From Gammaproteobacteria bacterium (GTDB taxonomy: Bacteria; Pseudomonadota; Gammaproteobacteria; Steroidobacterales; Steroidobacteraceae): a DNA stretch of 52,826 nucleotides. Location: NCBI GenBank assembly GCA_016874175.1, contig VGUP01000003.1, positions 1-52,826 on the forward strand, given 5' to 3'. Shown here piece after piece: positions 31,871 through 41,165 of this stretch. Both the position numbers and the translations under genes were made by a program. How positions within the stretch are numbered: position 1 is the first letter of the stretch; each line of letters opens with the position of its first letter. The notes under the pieces were generated by a model that was given only the letters and a program-made list of their open reading frames with translations, searched no databases and was not told where the DNA came from.

Positions 31871-32911
31871 ATGGCTCTGATCTCGATGCGACAGCTGCTC
31901 GATCACGCTGCCGAACACGGCTATGGGGTCCCCGCCTTCAACGTCAACAACCTCGAACAGGTTCAGGCGATCATGCAGGCTGCCGACAAGACCGACAGCC
32001 CGGTGATCATGCAGGCCTCGGCGGGTGCGCGTAAGTACGCCGGCGAGCCCTTCCTGCGTCACCTCATCGAGGCCGCCATCGAAAGCTACCCGCATATTCC
32101 GATCGTGATGCACCAAGACCATGGCGCAAGCCCCTCGGTGTGTGTGCAGTCGATCCGTTCGGGCTTCTCGAGCGTGATGATGGACGGCTCGCTCAAAGAA
32201 GACGGCAAGACACCGGCGTCGTACGAGTACAACGTCGAAGTCACGCGACATGTGACGCGCATCGCCCACGCCGTCGGTGTGTCGGTTGAAGGCGAGCTCG
32301 GTTGCCTCGGCTCACTCGAGTCGGGCAAGGCCGGCGAAGAAGACGGCCACGGTGCCGAGGGCCAGCTCTCGCACGACCAACTGCTTACCGATCCGGATCA
32401 GGCCGCGGACTTCGTCGCCAAGACTGGCGTTGACGCTTTGGCCATTGCCATCGGTACCTCGCACGGCGCCTATAAATTCAGTCGCAAGCCCACCGGTGAC
32501 ATTCTCGCGATTCAGCGCATCCGCGAAATCAACAGCAAGATCCCCAACACCCACCTCGTCATGCACGGCTCGTCATCAGTGCCACAAGAATGGCTGCAGG
32601 TCATCCGCGAAAACGGCGGCAAACTGCGCGAAACCTATGGCGTACCCGTCGAAGAAATTCTCGAGGGCATCAAGCACGGCGTACGCAAGATCAATATCGA
32701 TACCGATATCCGGCTCGCCATGACCGGCGCCATCCGCCGTCACTTCAACAAAGATCCGGCCGAATTCGATCCACGAAAATATTTGAAAGAAGCGATGCTC
32801 GCAGCGCGCGAGATTTGCGTTGCTCGTTACGAAGCATTCGGCTGCGCCGGTAAGGCGTCATCAATCAAAGTATTGCCGCTCGAAACGATGGCGAAGCGCT
32901 ACGCCGCCTGA
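31871..32911 (+). CDS. fba: Class II fructose-bisphosphate aldolase
   Basis: [41 protein letters not shown]. Confidence 0.93.
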   Translation: MALISMRQLLDHAAEHGYGVPAFNVNNLEQVQAIMQAADKTDSPVIMQASAGARKYAGEPFLRHLIEAAIESYPHIPIVMHQDHGASPSVCVQSIRSGFSSVMMDGSLKEDGKTPASYEYNVEVTRHVTRIAHAVGVSVEGELGCLGSLESGKAGEEDGHGAEGQLSHDQLLTDPDQAADFVAKTGVDALAIAIGTSHGAYKFSRKPTGDILAIQRIREINSKIPNTHLVMHGSSSVPQEWLQVIRENGGKLRETYGVPVEEILEGIKHGVRKINIDTDIRLAMTGAIRRHFNKDPAEFDPRKYLKEAMLAAREICVARYEAFGCAGKASSIKVLPLETMAKRYAA

Positions 32912-32958
32912 CCGCTGCCGCGCCACGCGCGACCAGCTGCGCAGTGCAACATCGAAAG

Positions 32959-32987
32959 GCCGTGGGCTCGCGCTCACGGCTTTTTTT
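32959..32987 (+). terminator. Rho-independent terminator after fba
   Basis: GCCGTGGGC-TCGC-GCTCACGGC stem then T7. Confidence 0.85.
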
Positions 32988-33545
32988 CATGGTCGTTTTT
33001 TATGCACCTGATCGAATCGTGCCTCCAGCTCCGGGTTCGCGCCGCGCAGCTGATCGACCACATCCTTGGCCCAGTCGAAGTAAGCACGCTGCCGGTCGAT
33101 GGACCAGCCGTTAGGCGGCGCAGAAATCATGCTGCGCAAGTTGCAGATCTTGTCGCCGAGTTTGACTTGCCGCGCCGCCGGCGAAGTCAGTCGCGCTCGG
33201 GACACCTGCAACTTCTTGCGTGCTCGCCAATGCAGTGAGCGCTCGTCCGTTACCTCCATGACGATACGCGCAACCTGTTCGCCAAACTCACCCTGAAGCT
33301 CTTGCAGCGAGGTCTGCGTATCTTCGATGGTGTCGTGCAGCAGCGCGGCAGCGAGCACCACCGGATCCCACACTCCTCCCCTCGAACCAAAGTACATCCG
33401 CAAGATCAAGCGGGTGGTTGATGTAAGGCAGATGTCCTCGGCCCTTGCGCCGCTGATCCCGATGCTTCCAAGCCGCAAAACGCGCAGCCCGCAACACAAG
33501 GCCAAAGTCGGCCTCATCGACAGCAGCGAGATGACTACGGGACAT
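32987..33545 (-). pseudogene. MESH1-like small alarmone hydrolase (HD domain) with a frameshift
   Basis: AARFAAWKHRDQRRKGRGHLPYINHPLDLADVLWFEG in one frame, GVWDPVVLAAALLHDTIEDTQTSLQELQGEFGEQVARIVMEVTDERSL in the next; break near 33380. Confidence 0.75.
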
Positions 33546-33565
33546 GCGCGCTTGACCGCCCGCTC

Positions 33566-34426
33566 TCAGGGCGTGAACACCGCCCGCATCTCGCGCACGA
33601 AGCCCGCGAGATCACGCGGCGTACGTCCGGTGATTTCTTTGAAAGTCGATGTGGTCTCGGCGACATAGCCTGCCGCGACCTCGGCGAAAATATCGCAGAC
33701 TGCATCGAGATGCCATTTGCTTGCGAGAAACTTGCCGAGGTAAGCCTTGTACTCGGCGGGATCTTGCGGCACATAGGCAATCGGTCGGCCCAGTTCACGA
33801 CTGAAAACCTTCGCAGCCTTGTGAAAGCTCAGCTGGTCGGGGCTGGTGATGTCGTAACTCTTGTTCTCGTGTCCCGAGGTCGCAAGACAATGCGCCGCGA
33901 AGAACCCGGCATCGCGCGAGTCCGCCATGGCGGCAGCACCGCGCTCGCCAAAAGGATAAAAGAATTGGTTTCGGGACTTGATAGTCGCAGCATTCGCCAA
34001 GAAGTTCTGCATGAAAAAACTAGGCCGGACCATCGTCCAGGCCACGCCCTTCGACCGAATGTATTCCTCTGAGTCCCAATGCATCCGATGCGTACCTATC
34101 TTGGCCGTCGGCAGAGACTCCATCGAAGAAATCTTCAGAATGTGTTGCACACCGCACTCGACGGCGACATCGACGATTCGCTTTTCCATGGTCAGCTGGT
34201 TTTCGCCATTCGGCAGGATGACCGCGACTTTGCTCACCCCGCGCATCGCCGCGCGCAGGCTATCGGCATCACCCGCATCGCCAAAGGCCAGTTCGACTCC
34301 CAGCGCAGCGAGCGGTGCCGCCTTGTCCTTGTTACGCATCAGAGCTCTGACGCCCAGCCCTCTGGCAACCAGCTCCCTTGCGGCGTGGCTTCCGGTACGG
34401 CCAGTCGCTCCCGTAATCAGTATCAT
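33566..34426 (-). CDS. NmrA-like NAD(P)-binding protein
   Basis: MILITGATGRTGSHAARELVARG. Confidence 0.85.
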   Translation of the reverse strand: MILITGATGRTGSHAARELVARGLGVRALMRNKDKAAPLAALGVELAFGDAGDADSLRAAMRGVSKVAVILPNGENQLTMEKRIVDVAVECGVQHILKISSMESLPTAKIGTHRMHWDSEEYIRSKGVAWTMVRPSFFMQNFLANAATIKSRNQFFYPFGERGAAAMADSRDAGFFAAHCLATSGHENKSYDITSPDQLSFHKAAKVFSRELGRPIAYVPQDPAEYKAYLGKFLASKWHLDAVCDIFAEVAAGYVAETTSTFKEITGRTPRDLAGFVREMRAVFTP

Positions 34427-34493
34427 CGCGTCTCCCCCGTGAAATCGGTTCAATCGAGTCAGGAATGGATAACACACTCAACGAAGGCCAACC

Positions 34494-34973
34494 ATGATTC
34501 CAAGCATCTGCGACCTCTCCGACGCGAATATCGGCAAAGTCCAGACTCTCCGTCCGGGATTTCGTCACTTCGGGCTACTGAGCAAATTCCACGGTCGGGT
34601 TACAACCATTCGCTGCCTTGAAGACAACGCATTGCTCAAGTCGACTCTCGGCACCCCCGGCGACGGACGGGTCATGGTCGTCGATGGTGGCGGCTCGCTC
34701 GAACGCGCGCTGTTTGGCGACATGCTCGGAGCACTGCTTCGCGACAACGGCTGGGCGGGAATCGTCATCAACGGCGCCGTGCGCGATGTGGAGGTCGTAA
34801 GGCAGATGCCGATTGCAGTTCGCGCGCTCGAGATCTGCCCTACACAGCCCAACAAGCTGGGGACCGGCGAGCGTGATGTCGTCGTCAGCTTTGGCGGGGT
34901 CACCTTTAACCCCGGCGACTGGCTCTACGCGGACGAGAATGGCGTCATTGTCAGTACGACGCCGCTGACGTAA
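34494..34973 (+). CDS. RraA-family protein
   Basis: GDGRVMVVDGGGSLERALFGDMLGALLRDNGWAGIVINGAVRD. Confidence 0.88.
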   Translation: MIPSICDLSDANIGKVQTLRPGFRHFGLLSKFHGRVTTIRCLEDNALLKSTLGTPGDGRVMVVDGGGSLERALFGDMLGALLRDNGWAGIVINGAVRDVEVVRQMPIAVRALEICPTQPNKLGTGERDVVVSFGGVTFNPGDWLYADENGVIVSTTPLT

Positions 34974-34995
34974 GGGGTGGCTATCCCTGCCGATC

Positions 34996-35577
34996 CTAAA
35001 GCCAACGTACTTTGCCCGACAGGTCAGCAGGTCGAATAACCGCCTTTGAAAGCGGGACTCCCACATGCAAAAAACCCAGGATTTGCTCCTCTTCCGCCAA
35101 GCCCAGCGCCCGCTTCACCGTCGCACTGTAGGCGTGTGATCCGGTCTTCCAGGCAGCACCAAGGCTCATCGAATGCGCAGCGACCCAAAGATTTTGAATG
35201 GCGGCGCCCACTGCGACGAGCTGCTCAACCGCGGGCACTTTCGGATGCGGCTGCGGCAGCGCCGAAACAACAATGAGCACCGGCGAACGAAACGCCTTGG
35301 AAGCCTCGCGCTGCTGCGCCTCAGCGTCGGCGTCCGGCGTCTTCTCCAGCAACGCCGCACTCATCGCATCACCCAAGATACTGCGAGAACTGCCTTCGAG
35401 AATCGTGAAGCGCCAGGGCGCAAGTAAGCCGTGATCAGGTGCCCGTACCGCTGCCGTCAGCAACGTTTCGATCTGGTGTCGAGCTAGAGACGTATCAGCA
35501 AATTTTTTTGTCGAACTGCGGGAAACGATCGCATCAAAAACCGATCCCGGCGCCGTGTTATCTGAACTTCCGGTCAC
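34996..35577 (-). CDS. Nitroreductase family protein
   Basis: SRSSTKKFADTSLARHQIETLLTAAVRAPDHGLLAPWRFTIL; GTG start. Confidence 0.85.
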   Translation of the reverse strand: MTGSSDNTAPGSVFDAIVSRSSTKKFADTSLARHQIETLLTAAVRAPDHGLLAPWRFTILEGSSRSILGDAMSAALLEKTPDADAEAQQREASKAFRSPVLIVVSALPQPHPKVPAVEQLVAVGAAIQNLWVAAHSMSLGAAWKTGSHAYSATVKRALGLAEEEQILGFLHVGVPLSKAVIRPADLSGKVRWL

Positions 35578-35579
35578 TT

Positions 35580-35615
35580 GTATCCTCCTCCCGCCACTGG
35601 GCGGGTGGAGGATAC
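35580..35615 (-). promoter_or_regulatory. Long hairpin covering the nitroreductase Shine-Dalgarno
   Basis: Minus strand GTATCCTCC-ACCCGCC-CAGT-GGCGGGA-GGAGGATAC-AA-GTG; 9-bp + 6-bp stem with one mismatch; SD GGAGG in 3' arm. Confidence 0.6.
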
Positions 35616-35723
35616 GTCAGACTCTACTTTGGGGGAATCCGCGGAATAATCGGCGGTCGAATCGTGTCTCTGTCGGGCGGCCTGTCAACACCAAGCAGCG
35701 AGCCAAAACTGATAAACGCGCAC

Positions 35724-35846
35724 TCACTGAGAATGACAGCGGGAGATTGCACGGCCATTACACTTTGCTGAGGAGAACGCGCATAACAACAGCATTCCAA
35801 GGAGGGCGCGGCCGCCCTTGGTTTTACGGTATCCAGTTATTTTCAT
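35724..35846 (-). CDS. Possible short ORF (40 aa) with signal-peptide-like N-terminus
   Basis: aggag RBS-like then MKITGYRKTKGGRALLGMLLLCAFSSAKCNGRAISRCHSQ*; may be a truncated remnant. Confidence 0.3.
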   Translation of the reverse strand: MKITGYRKTKGGRALLGMLLLCAFSSAKCNGRAISRCHSQ

Positions 35847-35914
35847 TTGAAACTCCTAAAAGATTTTTGAGAGATCTACATCGGCCCGACATCGTGACGT
35901 TTTCTCATTCATTC

Positions 35915-36131
35915 TCAAGCGCCATTTTTGGTATTACAATGAAGAAACGCACTAGACAGTTCGTGTTTGGTGCTTATTTCGGATGCATTGACGGAGTTCT
36001 GTTCAATTCTGCCGATGGCTCTCACGGCCTTTGTAACTATAGGGTGCTCATCCCCCAGCAAATCACGAAGTCTTTTTACGAGAGTTTCCAAATAAGATTG
36101 ACGTTGGTCCGTTTTTCGAACTACTTAAAAC
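35915..36131 (-). pseudogene. 3' remnant of the IS-disrupted Ser/Thr kinase (TPR end)
   Basis: VRKTDQRQSYLETLVKRLRDLLGDEHPIVTKAVRAIGRIEQNS...*; TPR-like (LGDEHP) reading toward the same strand as the kinase. Confidence 0.6.
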
Positions 36132-36981
36132 TAGAGTTCGGTGCCTCGGAGCCGTTTCCTGACCATCGTTTTGCGAACTCACTCGGGGTCAGATGACCGA
36201 GCGACCCGTGTGGACGGCAGTGATTGTAGTCCTGCCTCCACGCCTTCAAAACCTCTTTCACGTGGTCGAGCGTAGCAAACTCATTCACGTTCAGACACTC
36301 ATCACGCAGCCGTCCATTAAACGACTCAATCATCCCGTTCTCGGTGGGTTTGCCGGGTCGGATGAAGTCGAGCTTCACGCCTCGGAAATAACACCACTCG
36401 TCGAGCGCTTTGGACGTAAATTCCGTTCCGTGGTCGACAGTTATCGCAAAAGGTAAAGATCTCTCGAGCGCCACTTCGTTCAACGCATCGATGACACTTT
36501 GACCCGTCAAAGAGAAATCCGCCTGCAGCGCCACACACTGTCGATGCCACTTGTCGATGATCGTCAGTACGCGGAACTTCCGACCACTGGCAAGCTGATC
36601 GTGGACGAAGTCCATGGCCCAGTACTGCCCGGCCGCCAGCGCTGTGGGCGAGGGACCGCGGTGCAGGCTGATGCGCTTCTTTCGTCGCACTCTCATACGC
36701 ACCTGGAGGCCCTCCAGCTTGTACAGCCGATGCACTTTGTTCCGGCCTACCTTCCAGCCCTCTCGAGTTAGCAAAATGTGCAGACGTTCGTATCCGAACC
36801 GCGGCCTCGCTGTTGCCAGCTCGCGTAACCGCTGTCGTAGTACGCTCACATCGCGTGCCTGCGAGCGGTAGTACCACGTCGCCACCCGCAAGCCGATGAG
36901 CCGGCAGGACCGCTGCACGCTCAACCGAAAGCAATCTTGTATCCATCGTGCAATATCTCGGCGCCGGTAGACCGCTAAATC
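36121..36981 (-). CDS. IS3-family transposase OrfB (made by -1 frameshift from OrfA)
   Basis: AMDFVHDQLASGRKFRVLTIIDKWHRQCVALQ, TVDHGTEF, RPGKPTENGMIESFNGRLRDECLN (DDE). Confidence 0.92.
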   Translation of the reverse strand, partial: DLAVYRRRDIARWIQDCFRLSVQRSCRLIGLRVATWYYRSQARDVSVLRQRLRELATARPRFGYERLHILLTREGWKVGRNKVHRLYKLEGLQVRMRVRRKKRISLHRGPSPTALAAGQYWAMDFVHDQLASGRKFRVLTIIDKWHRQCVALQADFSLTGQSVIDALNEVALERSLPFAITVDHGTEFTSKALDEWCYFRGVKLDFIRPGKPTENGMIESFNGRLRDECLNVNEFATLDHVKEVLKAWRQDYNHCRPHGSLGHLTPSEFAKRWSGNGSEAPNSSFK

Positions 36982-37288
36982 TTTTTTTTAACCACCTCCT
37001 GCAGGATGTGACGATCCAGCGTCAGATCGGCTACCAAGCGCTTCAGGCGCGCGTTCTCGTCTCGCAGTTGACGCAGCTCCCGCACCTCAAGAAGGCCTAG
37101 GTTCCCGTATCGCTTCTTCCAGACGTAGAACGTCGCTTCGCTGATACCCATCTGCCGACAAACATCCCCAACCGGCTGCCCTGCGTCAGCTTGCTTGAGC
37201 GCAAATAGGATCTGTTCTTCGGTGAACTTCGATTTCTTCATCGCTTCCTCTCCTTGCATCGCAAGGACCCCGGAAGCACCTTACTCCA
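36132..37288 (-). mobile_element. IS3-family insertion sequence (orfA + orfB)
   Basis: orfA HTH 36975-37259, orfB DDE integrase 36121-36981 frame; imperfect IR TGGAGTAAGGTGCTTCCGGGG / TAGAGTTCGGTGCCTCGGAGC; outer ends approximate. Confidence 0.85.
36975..37259 (-). CDS. IS3-family transposase OrfA
   Basis: MKKSKFTEEQILFALKQADAGQPVGDVCRQMGISEATFYVWKKRYGNL; A8G slippery run at 36981-36989. Confidence 0.92.
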   Translation of the reverse strand: MQGEEAMKKSKFTEEQILFALKQADAGQPVGDVCRQMGISEATFYVWKKRYGNLGLLEVRELRQLRDENARLKRLVADLTLDRHILQEVVKKKI

Positions 37289-37297
37289 GTTGTAAAC

Positions 37298-39271
37298 TCA
37301 TATGAAATAACGGGGGGACGTCACCATCCCTAGTCGACTCTGAATACGACCAGAGAGAGCTCGAAGCTCTCTAACTGCGTCTTTAGTTTCGCGCAGGCTA
37401 TCGAGAGAACTAGAAAAGCCTTCCTCTGCACGATCGAAATCGCTGTTTCGTAGCGCGATCCAGCCTCGATACCAGTCATATTCCGCTCTTTGCTGCTTAA
37501 GGAGAGGAAGCTTCATTGATAACTCTGCTATTCGACCTAAGTAAATCGCAGCGATGGCGTGCTCTCCTGTTTGCATACAGGCTTCGACAAAATCGAAAAG
37601 CGCCGTTAACAGCGCGCGCGAGGGTCCGTCCCGCTCTAACAGCGCAACACGTTTCGCGGATGTCTTTTTCGTTTTTTCGCGGTCGCCAATCTGACTCCAA
37701 ACCGTAGCAATAGCCGAATAGATGTCGGCTTTAACCCGATAGTCGAAATCCGGTGCAGCATCTAGTACGCTCTCGCCTGAAAGCAATAACTGTTTAGCCG
37801 GAATATCCCTCCTCCCATGCAGCTCAGGGTTGGCGTTTTCGAATAGCCCAATAAGGAAGTCGCGGGTGGCGGTTGCGCGGCGCGACTCGATGCGAGTCTC
37901 GCGGGCTTGCAGTACGGCGATGACGGCGGCGACGGTGACCGCAGTCACCGCCGTGGTACCGATGCCGACTGTCCAGGCATTGCAGGCGATGAATTTTCGA
38001 ATCGCGAGGAGGCGCGACGGCGGTTTTGCACGTACCGGATGACCTTCGAGCCAGCGTACGAGATCAGCGCGCAGCACTTCGGCGGAGGGGTATCGATCGG
38101 TCGCGTTGCGAGCCAGCGCTTTAAGCAAAACGGCGTCGAGCTCACCCCGCAGGATGCGCAGCAAGCGTCGAGGTGTCGATTGACACACGTCTGCGGTGCC
38201 CGGGTCGATCTTGGCGCGACTTGGGGTGCGCAGATGCCCTTCGGTGATCGCCATCTCGAGCTCAGCGCGCGATCCGTTTTGGGTGATGAACGGTGTCGAA
38301 CCGACGAGCAACTCGTAGAGCATCACACCCAACGAGTAGACGTCGGAGGCCAGCGTCAGTCGGGTTTGCTGCACCTGCTCGGGGCTCGCGTAGCGGGGCG
38401 TCATCGCCCGCGACAGGGAACGCGAGAGCGCATCGGCGGGCGAGGATACGGTGTCGTCTCCCATCAGCTTGGCAATACCGAAGTCGAGCAGACGAATTTC
38501 GGCGCGTTGATTGACGAGAATGTTCCCGGGTTTGAGATCCCGATGCAGTACGAGGTTGGTGTGCGCGTACTGAACGGCGTCGAGAACCTGCAAGAACAAG
38601 CGGATGCGACCATCCACCGTCAGTCGATGTTCATCACAGTAGTGATCAAGCCGCTGACCTTCAACATATTCGAGCGCCAAAAACGGCCGTCCAAGCTGAT
38701 CGACGCTGGCGTCGTACAACCTCGCGATATTCGGATGCTCGAGTGAACCGAGGATATCGCGCTCGCGCGCCATGCGACTCGCGAGATCTCGCGCCCAAAC
38801 CATGCGCGGAAGATTGAGTGCGATTTTGCGCTTGATGGTGCCGTCGGTGCGCTCGGCCAACCACACCGAGCCCATCCCGCCATCACCGATTTGTTGCAGC
38901 AATCGGTAGGGACCGACGAGGTCGCCGATCAGCACGGCCGCGGGGGGAGTTAGAACCTCTGCAGCGGTGAGCGCTCCGTCGATGAAATGACGAGTCTCGA
39001 TGCCGGCCTGCACTTCGAGCAGCCGACGCAAGGGTTCGCGCAACGCATGCTGTGCCGCGGGCAATGATTCGACCCAGGCACTGCGCTCGTGGGCTGGCAA
39101 GGACATTGCCTGTACCAGCGGCTGCTGCAACGCCCAAGGCCAGTGCGGCTCTCGCCCCCATGGGTTTGAGTCGAACGGTCTCGTTGCCACTCGTCGGCAC
39201 GATTCGCCGGCCGTCGGGGCGCAACAGTCGAAAAAATCGATATACCGATTGCTCTTGCGTGAGTTCGGCAA
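37298..39271 (-). pseudogene. Ser/Thr protein kinase with TPR-like C-terminus, 5' part, interrupted by IS3
   Basis: IGDGGMGSVWLAERTDG, VLHRDLKPGNILV, LLDFGIAKL; ends at the IS; N-terminal part of the ORF out of frame with a GntR gene. Confidence 0.8.
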
Positions 39272-39491
39272 CGAATGTGCCCTTGCCCTGCCGACGATCG
39301 ATGATTTTTTCGGCCTCCAGGGCGTCCGTCGCTTTGCGTATCGTCCCCTGACTCACCCCGAGCTGCAGCGCAAGCGCCTGCTCGCTCGGTAATAACTCGC
39401 CCGGCCGCCACTCGCCCTCGACGATTCGGCAGACGAGCGCGTCCTGGATCTGCGTGTAGAGGGGTCGGTAGGGCCGGCGGTCGGTTTCCAT
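39150..39491 (-). pseudogene. Truncated GntR/HutC-type regulator (DNA-binding domain only)
   Basis: METDRRPYRPLYTQIQDALVCRIVEGEWRPGELLPSEQALALQLGVSQGTIRKATDALEAEKIIDRRQGKGTFVAE; UTRA domain absent; 3' limit approximate. Confidence 0.7.
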
Positions 39492-39554
39492 GACCAATCG
39501 ATCCTCGTAAGGTCGATGACCGGCTGCAATAGGAAATCTTCGATGGCGGAGATG

Positions 39555-39584
39555 CGTTAGCATCGGCGTCAGCCGTTGCTAACG
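39555..39584. promoter_or_regulatory. Inverted repeat CGTTAGCA-N14-TGCTAACG upstream of glpK / GntR remnant
   Basis: Perfect 8-bp arms in the divergent intergenic region. Confidence 0.45.
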
Positions 39585-39610
39585 ATAAAAGTCATGAATG
39601 GGAGTTATTC

Positions 39611-41113
39611 ATGAGCCGCTGGATCCTCGCCCTCGATCAAGGCACGACGAGCTCACGCTCCATTCTTTTTGATCACGCCGGCAACATCGTCGCGACGGCG
39701 CAGCGCGAGTTCACGCAGCATTTCCCGCAATCGGGCTGGGTGGAACATGACGCACTCGAGATCTGGGATACCCAGCGCGCAACCATCGACGACGTCTTGA
39801 AAAAAACGGCCGCGAAACCCGGGGATGTCGCCGCAGTGGGTATTACCAATCAGCGCGAAACCACGGTTCTTTGGGATCGCGCGACTGACCTGCCCATTGC
39901 CCCGGCCATTGTCTGGCAAGATCGCCGCGCCGCAGAGACGTGTGCCGCACTACGCGCCGCCGGACACGAGGCGGAAGTCACGCGGCGCACTGGCTTGCTA
40001 CTTGATCCGTATTTCTCGGGCACTAAACTCGCATGGCTGTTGGATCACGTGCCGCACGCGCGCGCTCGAGCTGAGCGTGGCGAGCTGTGCTTCGGCACGA
40101 TAGACAGTTGGCTCGCCTGGAAGCTGTCGGGTGGCAGGCACCACATTACCGATGTCACCAACGCGAGCCGCACCTTGCTGCTCAATCTCGACGGCGAATG
40201 GGACGAGGGTATGCTCAACTTGCTGCGTATCCCGCGAGCGGTACTGCCCAAAGTGCTGTCATCCTCTTTTGACGTCGGCGTCAGGGTCGCCATCGGCGAT
40301 CTCGACGTACCCCTCACCGGCCTTGCCGGCGATCAGCAATCGGCGCTATTTGGACAGGCCTGTCTGCAACCGGGCATGGCAAAGAATACCTATGGCACCG
40401 GCTGTTTCATGCTGCTGCATACGGGAACACGCCCGCTTGCTTCGCATCATCGATTGCTCACCACCATCGCGTGTACGCCCGGCACAGGCGAGCGACGCAG
40501 ACCGCTGCAATATGCATTGGAGGGCAGCGTTTTTGTCGGCGGTGCAGTCGTTCAATGGTTGCGTGACGGTCTCGACTTCGTGAACCACGCCGGAGAAATC
40601 GAAGCGCTGGCCACCAGCGTTGCCGATCACGGTGGGGTTTACGTGGTTCCAGCGTTCACTGGTCTCGGCAGTCCACATTGGGATCCGTTCGCGCGCGGCT
40701 CGATCGCAGGCATCACGCGCGGCACGACGCGCGGGCATATCGCCCGTGCTGCGCTCGAGGCAATAGCCTTTCAGAGTGCAGAGTTGTTGCTCGCCATGCA
40801 GAAAGATGCGGCGGTGCCGCTGCACGAACTGCGGGTAGACGGCGGCGCATCACGCAACGATTTTTTGATGCAGTTCCAATCGAATCTTTTAGGCGTGCCG
40901 GTGATCCGACCTGCCGTGACCGAGACCACGGCATTAGGCGCGGCCTATCTTGCAGGTCTCGCGACCGGCTTCTGGAAATCGACTGACGAGATCGCGGCCC
41001 GCTGGCGCGTAGAGCGGCGCTTCGAGCCGAAGATGTCCCGCGATGCGGCGGCTGCACGCATGCACGAATGGTCGCGCGCGGTCGAACGCTCACTCGGCTG
41101 GGCGAGCAGCTGA
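39611..41113 (+). CDS. glpK: Glycerol kinase
   Basis: [41 protein letters not shown]. Confidence 0.95.
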   Translation: MSRWILALDQGTTSSRSILFDHAGNIVATAQREFTQHFPQSGWVEHDALEIWDTQRATIDDVLKKTAAKPGDVAAVGITNQRETTVLWDRATDLPIAPAIVWQDRRAAETCAALRAAGHEAEVTRRTGLLLDPYFSGTKLAWLLDHVPHARARAERGELCFGTIDSWLAWKLSGGRHHITDVTNASRTLLLNLDGEWDEGMLNLLRIPRAVLPKVLSSSFDVGVRVAIGDLDVPLTGLAGDQQSALFGQACLQPGMAKNTYGTGCFMLLHTGTRPLASHHRLLTTIACTPGTGERRRPLQYALEGSVFVGGAVVQWLRDGLDFVNHAGEIEALATSVADHGGVYVVPAFTGLGSPHWDPFARGSIAGITRGTTRGHIARAALEAIAFQSAELLLAMQKDAAVPLHELRVDGGASRNDFLMQFQSNLLGVPVIRPAVTETTALGAAYLAGLATGFWKSTDEIAARWRVERRFEPKMSRDAAAARMHEWSRAVERSLGWASS

Positions 41114-41165
41114 ACTGGGCGCAGGCTGCCAGCAGCCAATCGCCAGCGCGGTTATGGGTAGTGAG

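Noticed and set aside
35555-36196. 213-aa + strand ORF left of the IS
   Set aside because: Runs across the IS end and the nitroreductase start; the minus strand explains the region as the kinase 3' remnant
36132-37288. Target-site duplication for the IS3 element
   Set aside because: Flanks aaac and gttg do not match as direct repeats and the exact ends are uncertain
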